A program made the position numbers and the translations under genes. Source: Nitrososphaeraceae archaeon (GTDB lineage: Archaea; Thermoproteota; Nitrososphaeria; Nitrososphaerales; Nitrososphaeraceae). From it: a stretch of DNA of 5,114 nucleotides. Positions 1 to 5,114 of the stretch are shown here, in pieces. Below the pieces are notes generated by a model, which was given only the letters and a program-made list of their open reading frames with translations, was not told the DNA's origin and did no database searches. How positions within the stretch are numbered: position 1 is the stretch's first letter; the number at the start of each line of letters is the position of its first letter. The stretch spans positions 1 to 5,114 of the forward strand of contig JAREAJ010000062.1 in NCBI GenBank assembly GCA_029240395.1, given 5' to 3'.

Positions 1-380
<380 letters not shown>

Positions 381-397
<17 letters not shown>

Positions 398-585
398 TTA
401 TTGAAATAATAAGAGTACGGCCGGACAACTTCACTATATTAGTTATTGTGCGGGTCGTGTGACCAAAGTCAGATTCAATGATTTGCATTGAACCTCCATA
501 TTATGAGCGCAACTGGAGGTCAGTGGATCACAAAGTGGCTCTACGACCAATATATCCTCACTGACGCCGCCTTATTAATTACGTT
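381..585 (-). other. 16S rRNA transcribed leader (5' external transcribed spacer)
   Basis: About 205 bases separate the predicted rRNA transcription start (about 585, inferred from box A) from the 16S 5' end. No reading frame of note is present. The stretch holds several perfect inverted repeats: 381-386 with 392-397, 474-480 with 486-492, 492-498 with 514-520, and 519-525 with 559-565. A longer-range pair is 453-458 with 543-548. In archaea this spacer normally supplies the 5' half of the 16S processing stem with its bulge-helix-bulge motif. The 3' half lies outside the window, so I cannot identify that stem. The extent is inferred from the promoter, not observed. Confidence 0.75.
474..565 (-). 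repeat. Cluster of three consecutive inverted repeats in the rRNA leader
   Basis: Three perfect 7-base inverted repeats follow one another almost without a gap. TTCAATG (474-480) pairs with CATTGAA (486-492) over a 5-base loop. ACCTCCA (492-498) pairs with TGGAGGT (514-520) over a 15-base loop. GTCAGTG (519-525) pairs with CACTGAC (559-565) over a 33-base loop. Neighbouring stems share one or two bases at their junctions, so they could stack. A sixth-base-length pair, GGTCGT (453-458) with ACGACC (543-548), would compete with or enclose part of the cluster. The inverted repeats are seen directly; that they fold in the RNA is inference. Confidence 0.6.
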
Positions 586-607
586 CAAACAGATGTCACA
601 TAATTAG

Positions 608-621
608 AATATAAATCTTCG
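608..621 (-). promoter_or_regulatory. rRNA operon promoter (BRE and box A)
   Basis: On the minus strand the sequence reads CGAAGATTTATATT. A near-consensus archaeal box A (TTTATATT, 608-615) directly follows a purine-rich BRE (616-621). Archaeal transcription starts about 24-28 bases downstream of the box A centre, which puts the start near 584-588 and gives a leader of about 205 nt. This is the best TATA-like element on the minus strand between the 16S gene and hemL. Just upstream are a perfect GC-rich palindrome (GCCGCGGC, 621-628) and a run of seven A on the minus strand (632-638). A weaker TATA-like run at 549-554 could be a secondary promoter. Confidence 0.7.
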
Positions 622-674
622 CCGCGGCCGATTTTTTTATCGAAGTCCAAGTTTTCGTTCGCCAAAAATAACCA

Positions 675-703
675 AAATGAGTATTATCATTTCAACTAAA
701 TGA
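675..703. repeat. AAATGA inverted repeat with an extra direct copy
   Basis: AAATGA (675-680) and TCATTT (687-692) are a perfect inverted repeat around the 6-base spacer GTATTA. A third copy of AAATGA lies at 698-703. The site is in the control region between two divergent transcripts, about 160 bases before the hemL start. It could be a dimeric regulator site, but short AT-rich repeats are common by chance. Confidence 0.3.
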
Positions 704-722
704 TTCTTGTTCCCCTCTTATT

Positions 723-740
723 GAAGTTACCGAAGTTATC
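723..740. repeat. Tandem 9-base direct repeat GAAGTTAYC
   Basis: GAAGTTACC (723-731) is followed directly by GAAGTTATC (732-740), matching at 8 of 9 bases. The pair is flanked by TTGA and TCAA. It lies about 120 bases upstream of hemL. A tandem binding site for a regulator is possible; chance is not excluded. Confidence 0.35.
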
Positions 741-817
741 AACAAAATTGGTACAGAGCATTTCTGGATGGAGAGGTAAAGAAAAAACAGAAGAAGGAAA
801 TACTGCACGTTCCAAAC

Positions 818-826
818 AAATAAAAG
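818..826 (+). promoter_or_regulatory. Possible hemL promoter (box A-like)
   Basis: The sequence AAATAAAAG lies about 35 bases before the hemL start codon. Archaeal spacing would put transcription start near 848-850, giving a very short leader. No clear Shine-Dalgarno sequence precedes the ATG at 857, which fits a short-leader or leaderless transcript, common for thaumarchaeal first genes. The match to the box A consensus is only moderate. Confidence 0.3.
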
Positions 827-856
827 AATCAACTAGAATTTTCGTTGCTAAAGTAA

Positions 857-2212
857 ATGAGGTTTGAAGACTACCATGCAGTATACAGAAGAAAGACTAG
901 CTTATCTAAAAAACTTTACAGCCGGTCCAAACAGGTTTTTGCAGGAGGTATAAATCATAACATACGCTACTTTAGTCCTTATCCTTTTTACGTGCGAAGA
1001 GCAGCTAAAAACGCGCTCTTTGACGTAGACGGAAATAGGTTTACAGATTACTGGATGGGACACTGGGCACTGATACTTGGCCACAGTCATCCTGCTATTG
1101 TTTCAGCATTATGTAAACAGGCTAAATCCGGCGTACTCTTTGGTACGGCAAACGCTGTGAGTGTGAATCTAGCTGAAGCAATTCAGAGTCTTATGCCTAG
1201 GGCCGAATTGATGCGATTTTCTAGCACAGGTTCCGAGGCAACAATGTATGCCGTACGACTTGCAAGGGCAGCAACTGGTAGAAGAGTAATCGCAAAAGTA
1301 ATCGGAGGATGGCACGGGTTTAACACCACTTTATTGCAAACAGTAAACTATCCTTTTGAATATGAAGAGAGCCTTGGTATGGTCCAAGAAGAAGAACACT
1401 TCCTAGAATCGCTGCCGTTTAATGACCTGGACCGATCTTTGAAGATATTAGAATCCAGAAAAGACGATCTGGCAGGCATAATTATTGAGCCGGTTCTTGG
1501 CGCCGGGGGTTGTATTCCTGCCACGAGTGAATATCTGGTAGGATTACAGGAGTTTGCGAAAAAGAATTCTAGTATGTACATACTTGACGAAATTGTTACT
1601 GGTTTTCGGCTTTCGATCCATGGCGCTATGAGTATATACAAACTCGAACCTGACCTATTTACGCTAGGAAAGATAATCGGTGGGGGGATGCCGATAGGTC
1701 TTGTCTGTGGCAGGAAGGAAATAATGAGCCTCGCAGACCCCATTTTAAGAGAACAAAAATTTAAGCGCTGCTCAATAGGTGGTGGTACGTTCTCCGCTAA
1801 CCCAGCCACCATGAGCGCGGGACTAGCAACGTTACAATATCTCAAAGCAAATCGGGAGAAATTATATACTAAAATAAACGGACTGGGTGAACAAGCACGA
1901 AAAAAGATTTCAGCTATATTTAATGACTCTAAGTTTAACGTAAAAGTCACTGGCACGGGCTCGCTTTTTATGCCCCACTTTCTTGAAGCAAAAGCTTCTG
2001 ATGACAATAAGGCAGTTGACAATGCTCTATCAGTTGCAACTTCAAATCAAGAATTGTTGAACAAGTATCATATGGCTCTAATGGCTAAGTACAACATATT
2101 TTTCCTCCCAGGCAAAATGGGATGCTTTTCTGAAGCCCATAACGCAGGAGACCTTAAGAGATTAATCTATGCAACCGAGTCTATCGTTGCATCAGATCTG
2201 GGAAGAGAATAA
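857..2212 (+). CDS. hemL: Glutamate-1-semialdehyde 2,1-aminomutase (class III PLP aminotransferase family)
   Basis: This cytosolic PLP enzyme would convert glutamate-1-semialdehyde to 5-aminolevulinate, the C5-route precursor of haem, sirohaem and cobalamin. The 451 residues are close to the family length of about 430. Visible marks include DGNRFTDYWMGHW (58-70), ILGHSHP (73-79), the STGSEATMYAVRLARAATG cofactor-phosphate region (123-141), IIIEPVLGAGG (208-218), DEIVTGFR (244-251) with the PLP-contacting Asp244, LGKIIGGGMPIG (270-281) with the Schiff-base Lys272, and GGGTFSANP (308-316). The usual GCYHGHAD is GGWHGFNT here (150-157), so the protein is a divergent member. A GSA-like aminotransferase with another substrate is possible. 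The ATG at 857 gives an N-terminus that aligns naturally with the family (AGGINHNIRYF, 29-39). Adjacency of this gene to the 16S gene, divergently arranged, was described in early marine and soil crenarchaeal fosmids. Confidence 0.85.
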   Translation: MRFEDYHAVYRRKTSLSKKLYSRSKQVFAGGINHNIRYFSPYPFYVRRAAKNALFDVDGNRFTDYWMGHWALILGHSHPAIVSALCKQAKSGVLFGTANAVSVNLAEAIQSLMPRAELMRFSSTGSEATMYAVRLARAATGRRVIAKVIGGWHGFNTTLLQTVNYPFEYEESLGMVQEEEHFLESLPFNDLDRSLKILESRKDDLAGIIIEPVLGAGGCIPATSEYLVGLQEFAKKNSSMYILDEIVTGFRLSIHGAMSIYKLEPDLFTLGKIIGGGMPIGLVCGRKEIMSLADPILREQKFKRCSIGGGTFSANPATMSAGLATLQYLKANREKLYTKINGLGEQARKKISAIFNDSKFNVKVTGTGSLFMPHFLEAKASDDNKAVDNALSVATSNQELLNKYHMALMAKYNIFFLPGKMGCFSEAHNAGDLKRLIYATESIVASDLGRE

Positions 2213-2215
2213 ATA

Positions 2216-2443
2216 ATGACTATCTCGCTTCTAATAAAATCCAACTCCCTGAGATTTCTATTCAGTAGGAGCAGAATAAAGACAGTGAAGATACTAGCCA
2301 AGATACGTAACTACATGTTTGCTACAATGAATACTCAGCGATTGCTAAGGACCACGCAGGAAGACCAAATTTGTCTAATATGGTCAACAGCCTTAGCAGC
2401 ACATAATCGCTCCAATCACTTTAATATCCAATCACGCGCATGA
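2216..2443 (+). CDS. Doubtful small basic protein, 75 aa, no known family
   Basis: An ATG three bases after the hemL stop opens 75 codons, and the frame closes just before the next gene. The purine-rich GGGAAGAGA (2200-2208) could act as a weak ribosome binding site, so co-translation with hemL is conceivable. The predicted product is strongly basic (12 Lys/Arg against 2 Asp/Glu). It is rich in Ser, Arg and Asn and contains no glycine or proline at all, which is unusual for a folded protein. I see no motif, signal peptide or clear membrane segment. The frame is the same as that of the downstream methylthiotransferase, separated by TGA-GTA-TAA. It may be a chance open frame in a 243-base spacer, a lineage-specific gene, or a relic. 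I favour chance or relic. Confidence 0.25.
   Translation: MTISLLIKSNSLRFLFSRSRIKTVKILAKIRNYMFATMNTQRLLRTTQEDQICLIWSTALAAHNRSNHFNIQSRA
2420..2427 (+). promoter_or_regulatory. Possible methylthiotransferase promoter (box A-like)
   Basis: TTTAATAT lies about 32 bases before the TTG at 2456. Normal archaeal spacing predicts transcription start near 2450, almost at the start codon. That would explain the absence of a Shine-Dalgarno sequence there. The element lies inside the doubtful 2216-2443 frame. The match is imperfect, so this is a suggestion only. Confidence 0.3.
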
Positions 2444-2455
2444 GTATAATCAACG

Positions 2456-3913
2456 TTGGTCTCTAAACCGCTGTCGGCTCATGTTGGAGATGGATACGGC
2501 AATAGTAAAGATTCCGAATCGCGTTCTGGGTCTACTGCTGTATCATTCGGTCCGATACTAGGGGACTTGCTCAAACAGCCTAGTCAATGCATACCCAATA
2601 AAACAGGAAGGAAGGTTTGGATAGAAGCATATGGCTGTTCTGCAAACATTAATGATTCCGAAATTATGTCAGGTTTGCTGAGAGACGACGGTTACTGTAT
2701 TGCCAGAAATCCCCAAGAGGCAGCAGTTAACATCATTGTGACTTGTTCGGTGAAGGATAACACAGAACATAAGATGCTCAGCAGAATAGCAAAGCTTTCT
2801 GAGTCTGCTAGTCCGCTGGTGGTGGCTGGTTGTCTTCCCAAAGCTGACCGGCTCAAAGTACAAGCAGTCAATCCGTTTGCAAGCTTAATTGGACCCGGCA
2901 CAGTCCATAAGATAACGGAGGTAGTACAGTCCGCTGTTTCGGGAAACAGCCAAACTGAACTAGGAGATGATGATAGATTGCCTCAAAAAATAAATTTACC
3001 GAAATTACGTCTTAATCCAATAGTTAGTATTGTACAGATAGCGAGTGGATGCCTTAGCCAATGCTCATTTTGTCAAACCAAGCTGGTCAAGGCAGGATTG
3101 AAAAGCTACAGGCCTGGGGATATACTCAGGCAGATCAGGACGGACATTGCTCAGGGCTGTAGGGAAATTTGGCTTTCATCAACAGACAATGGATGCTACG
3201 GAAGAGATATTGGTACAGATTTGGTAGACCTACTTAGGAAATGCTGCCAAGTCGAAGGAGATTTTAAGATAAGAGTAGGCATGATGAATCCGATGTACAT
3301 CCCTCGACTCCTCCAGGGGCTGGTCAATGTCTACTTACAAAACCATCAGATAATGAAGTTTTTGCACATCCCTGTACAGAGTGGAAGTGATCGAATTTTG
3401 AAAAAGATGAAAAGGGGTCATTCTGCGGAGACCTTCTTAGATGCGGCACGAATCTTTAGAGATAGGATCCCTGAACTGACAATAGCCACTGATGTTATAG
3501 TTGGATACCCGTCTGAGACCGAGCAAGACTTTCAGCAAACTATTGACCTGCTGCAATTAGCTCAACCAGATATAGTAAATTTGTCAAAGTACAGTGCGAG
3601 GCCAGGTGTTTCAGCAGCATCTGAAAAGAAGGTAGATAGTCATATCACTAAGCGACGAACCCAGTGCCTTGACAAAATTGTAAAGGACATAAGTTCTGCT
3701 CGCAATTCTAGATGGCTCGGGTGGACCGGAGAAGTGATAATAGATGAAATCAACAAAAATTGCATACAAGGTAGAAATTATGCTTACAAACCCATTATAC
3801 TGGATGCGTTCTCTTCTTGTGGATCTCATCCCGCTATCCCTTCATTAGGGTTGAAGGTTAACGCAAAAGTTGTCGGCTATTCTAGGTATGCATTACGAGC
3901 GATTGTTACTTAG
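2456..3913 (+). CDS. tRNA N6-threonylcarbamoyladenosine (t6A37) methylthiotransferase, archaeal/eukaryotic (CDKAL1-like) type
   Basis: This radical-SAM enzyme of the MiaB/MtaB family (e-MtaB branch) would add a methylthio group to t6A at position 37 of ANN-decoding tRNAs, giving ms2t6A. All three domains are visible in the 485 residues. The N-terminal methylthiotransferase domain (about 52-150) has its three cluster cysteines at Cys61 (EAYGCSAN), Cys97 (VTCSVKDNTEHK) and Cys126 (VAGCLPKAD). The radical-SAM domain has CxxxCxxC at 199-206 (CLSQCSFC) followed by QTKLVKAGLKSYRPGDI, typical of the archaeal branch, then HIPVQSGSDRILKKMKRGH (304-322) and TDVIVGYPSETEQDF (345-359). A TRAM RNA-binding domain (about 420-485) ends the protein. 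The start is uncertain: TTG 2456 is the first possible start after in-frame stops and gives a Ser/Gly-rich extension of about 50 residues absent from typical members. TTG 2567 (residue 38) is an alternative. The first in-frame ATG (residue 71) is too late. The symbol is left blank because naming varies. Confidence 0.93.
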   Translation: MVSKPLSAHVGDGYGNSKDSESRSGSTAVSFGPILGDLLKQPSQCIPNKTGRKVWIEAYGCSANINDSEIMSGLLRDDGYCIARNPQEAAVNIIVTCSVKDNTEHKMLSRIAKLSESASPLVVAGCLPKADRLKVQAVNPFASLIGPGTVHKITEVVQSAVSGNSQTELGDDDRLPQKINLPKLRLNPIVSIVQIASGCLSQCSFCQTKLVKAGLKSYRPGDILRQIRTDIAQGCREIWLSSTDNGCYGRDIGTDLVDLLRKCCQVEGDFKIRVGMMNPMYIPRLLQGLVNVYLQNHQIMKFLHIPVQSGSDRILKKMKRGHSAETFLDAARIFRDRIPELTIATDVIVGYPSETEQDFQQTIDLLQLAQPDIVNLSKYSARPGVSAASEKKVDSHITKRRTQCLDKIVKDISSARNSRWLGWTGEVIIDEINKNCIQGRNYAYKPIILDAFSSCGSHPAIPSLGLKVNAKVVGYSRYALRAIVT

Positions 3914-4016
3914 ATAAACCCCTGTGTCGACGTAACCTGTGTGCCTCTCCAACGACGAGGTCAGCAGACCGAAACTCTTAACTAACAAATGAACTACATC
4001 AAAAAGAGGGGGAATT
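3914..4016. other. Intergenic spacer before the FtsZ-like gene
   Basis: This 103-base spacer holds a direct repeat of CCTGTGT (3921-3927 and 3936-3942) and small inverted repeats. One pairs CCTC (3943-3946) with GAGG (3957-3960), another GGTC (3959-3962) with GACC (3967-3970). No oligo-T terminator and no convincing box A were found. The FtsZ-like gene may be read through from upstream or have an atypical promoter. Confidence 0.45.
4006..4012 (+). promoter_or_regulatory. Ribosome binding site of the FtsZ-like gene
   Basis: GAGGGGG ends four bases before the ATG at 4017, with its GAGG core seven bases away. It matches the archaeal anti-Shine-Dalgarno end of 16S rRNA (which pairs with GAGGTGA-like sites) at the core. 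It is the only good ribosome binding site among the genes of this window. It supports the ATG at 4017 and a leadered or co-transcribed message. Confidence 0.6.
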
Positions 4017-5000
4017 ATGTTGGACGATAATGATTCCGTGACACTTCGAAATCCATTACTAGTAGTCGGAATTGCAGGAATGGGAACTAAGCTTGCAGCT
4101 ATTGCGGGCAAACGCCTCGGTTGCGATTGCCTTCTAATAAGTAACGACAAGAGAGATTTGAGCACCAGTAGTCTTAAGTCAATTTTTATTGATTCTCAAC
4201 CATGGTTAAATCCTTCAAGCCAAAAAATTCGTTCACTTGGAATTCATTCGAAAGCAAAAATTAGATCCTGTTTAAACGAACACTCGACAATATTATTAGT
4301 AGCGAATTTAGCTGGTAAATGTGGTACCGCAATCGCTCCACTCGTAAGCAAAATCTCGAAAGAAAATCCTTCCACAAGAGTGATCTCTTTTGCGATAATG
4401 CCTTTTGGGTTTGAGAAGGATAAGCTATTCCAGGCTGGTGTGTCTCTGAAACGCCTTAGAGAATCCTCCGATGCAACGGTTGTCCTCGATAACGACGCAT
4501 TTTTGAACGCTAATCCGGGACTTTCATTGAAGGAGTGTTACGAAATCGTAAACAATGCGCTCTTTGAAGTTATCTCATCCATATCTAGTGCCAGCATCCC
4601 AGAGGCTGTTAGCCTATTGTGTACTAGCAAGTCAGATAACAAGTCAGCAGAGTCGCATGTCAAGGATTGTCTTACAATGTTATACGAAGATTCTAAGCCA
4701 TCTGACATTCGCATGGCCACCTTATTTCTTATGGCGGGGACCAATCTCTCGGTAGGGACGGTAAATTCGATTGCAAATACCCTTCAGGGAATTTTTAAAC
4801 AACAAGAGGTGATTGACGTATCTATCACAATGCCAAATTCTCAGGCGCTCAAGGCACATTTGCTTGCTGCTGTTCACGAAAAGACGAGATTCGACAATTA
4901 TGATCCCCTCTCAGAAGTAATTCCTAAGGAAAATATGCTAGACTGGGAGGAAATGGATTCTTCGCCAGACTTTGAGATATTAATTCCTAATCTTGAATAG
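4017..5000 (+). CDS. Thaumarchaeal FtsZ-like protein (tubulin/FtsZ superfamily, degenerate GTPase)
   Basis: The 327 residues follow the FtsZ fold in order. A T1-like loop reads VVGIAGMGTKLAAIAGKRLG (16-35, compare FtsZ VGVGGAGGNAV). A T3-like segment is ISNDKRDL (41-48). A T4 region reads LAGKCGTAIAP (98-108), where FtsZ has GGGTGTGAAP. The best match is MPFGFEKDKLFQAG followed by LKRLRESSDATVVLDND (128-160), close to FtsZ PFxFEG...A...G...LRE..D..IVI.ND. The C-terminal domain includes MAGTNLSVGTVNSIANTL (239-256) and VIDVSITMP (265-273). The tubulin signature glycines are partly lost, and the T7 NxDxxD catalytic loop expected after helix H7 (near 195-220) is not recognisable. An acidic tail (about 296-327) ends in FEILIPNLE. 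Thaumarchaeota are known to carry divergent FtsZ homologues with altered GTP-binding motifs, while division relies on Cdv proteins. A non-canonical or scaffold role is therefore inferred. Translation starts at ATG 4017 behind a good ribosome binding site. Confidence 0.85.
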   Translation: MLDDNDSVTLRNPLLVVGIAGMGTKLAAIAGKRLGCDCLLISNDKRDLSTSSLKSIFIDSQPWLNPSSQKIRSLGIHSKAKIRSCLNEHSTILLVANLAGKCGTAIAPLVSKISKENPSTRVISFAIMPFGFEKDKLFQAGVSLKRLRESSDATVVLDNDAFLNANPGLSLKECYEIVNNALFEVISSISSASIPEAVSLLCTSKSDNKSAESHVKDCLTMLYEDSKPSDIRMATLFLMAGTNLSVGTVNSIANTLQGIFKQQEVIDVSITMPNSQALKAHLLAAVHEKTRFDNYDPLSEVIPKENMLDWEEMDSSPDFEILIPNLE

Positions 5001-5114
5001 AAACACCAGGACTCACTGTATAAATTGGGCTGACAAGCACGAGCTTTAAGGTTCCTAAATATATATAGAGGTCTAAAACATAATCGCTGAAAAATAATTC
5101 CCCTAAGGGTTCCA
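5001..5114. other. AT-rich intergenic end of the window with possible promoter elements
   Basis: No gene is seen. TATAAATT (5019-5026) and TAAATATATATAG (5056-5068) are box A-like. On the plus strand the second would start transcription near 5088, serving a gene beyond the window, since no ATG follows within it. On the minus strand no CAT lies where a start codon would be expected. No oligo-T terminator for the FtsZ-like gene is evident. Confidence 0.4.

Larger units (their letters stand above)
622..856. other. Divergent intergenic region between the rRNA operon and hemL
   Basis: This AT-rich stretch has no convincing gene on either strand. It holds a T7 run (632-638), an inverted repeat AAATGA/TCATTT (675-692) followed by another AAATGA copy (698-703), and a tandem 9-base repeat GAAGTTAYC (723-740). 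Towards hemL it becomes purine-rich (about 765-810) and ends in a weak box A-like element. It should carry control sequences for two divergent transcripts. No known riboswitch or small RNA was recognised. Confidence 0.6.

Noticed and set aside
632..638. Run of seven T on the plus strand as an archaeal terminator
   Set aside because: No plus-strand transcript is expected upstream of it; on the minus strand it is an A-tract before the rRNA promoter.
1348..2022. Long open frame on the minus strand (224 codons) inside hemL
   Set aside because: It is antisense to a well-supported gene and has no recognisable motifs; it is a shadow of the hemL codon pattern.
2213..2292. C/D box-like motifs (CTGA near 2249, GTGAAGA near 2285) hinting at a guide RNA
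   Set aside because: The boxes are imperfect, in the wrong order and spacing, and a full C-D'-C'-D set is missing.
2440..2466. ATG at 2440 overlapping the stop of the doubtful 75-codon frame, as in coupled genes
   Set aside because: Its frame closes after eight codons and is out of phase with the methylthiotransferase, so it cannot be that gene's start without a frameshift for which there is no evidence.
3921..3942. Direct repeat CCTGTGT in the spacer before the FtsZ-like gene
   Set aside because: Only seven bases, two copies, and no supporting structure; easily due to chance.
3893..4165. Minus-strand frame of 90 codons spanning the spacer before the FtsZ-like gene
   Set aside because: Most of it is antisense to the FtsZ-like gene. 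The product shows no family features, and a better-supported gene with a ribosome binding site occupies the plus strand.
5101..5109. CCCTAAGGG palindrome at the right edge, considered as a tRNA or terminator piece
   Set aside because: It is short, has no T-run after it within the window, and no tRNA arms can be built from the visible sequence.

Overview
The window comes from an ammonia-oxidising-type archaeon of the Thaumarchaeota (Nitrososphaeria). The first 380 bases, read on the minus strand, are the 5' part of an archaeal 16S rRNA gene. Its sequence resembles the soil group I.1b (Nitrososphaera-like) lineage. The placement rests on remembered signature stretches, not on an alignment. The protein genes agree: a glutamate-1-semialdehyde aminomutase-type gene diverges from the rRNA operon, and a degenerate FtsZ-like protein lies in the same strip. 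Both are known traits of this phylum.

Layout from left to right. Positions 1-380 hold the partial 16S gene, running leftwards out of the window. Positions 381 to about 585 are its transcribed leader, rich in potential hairpins. A strong archaeal promoter (BRE plus box A) sits at 608-621 on the minus strand. Positions 622-856 are a divergent, AT-rich intergenic stretch with short direct and inverted repeats and a weak promoter for the next gene. Three confident protein genes follow, all on the plus strand: a hemL-type aminomutase (857-2212), an archaeal/eukaryotic-type tRNA methylthiotransferase (2456-3913) and an FtsZ/tubulin-superfamily protein (4017-5000). Between the first two is a doubtful 75-codon reading frame (2216-2443). 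The last 114 bases are AT-rich, hold no gene, and may carry the promoter of the next gene.

The genes do not form an evident single pathway. hemL belongs to tetrapyrrole synthesis from glutamyl-tRNA. The methylthiotransferase modifies A37 of ANN-decoding tRNAs. The FtsZ-like protein is a cytoskeletal homologue of unknown role in a phylum that divides with the Cdv (ESCRT-like) machinery. Spacing (243 and 103 nt) and separate start signals suggest mostly independent transcription units.

I see no mobile element, CRISPR array, tRNA or defence system. This looks like a conserved core-genome locus. The most interesting points are the FtsZ-like protein that has lost its GTPase signatures, the structured rRNA leader with a possible switch at the 16S 5' end, and the ambiguous coding status and start sites around 2213-2610.
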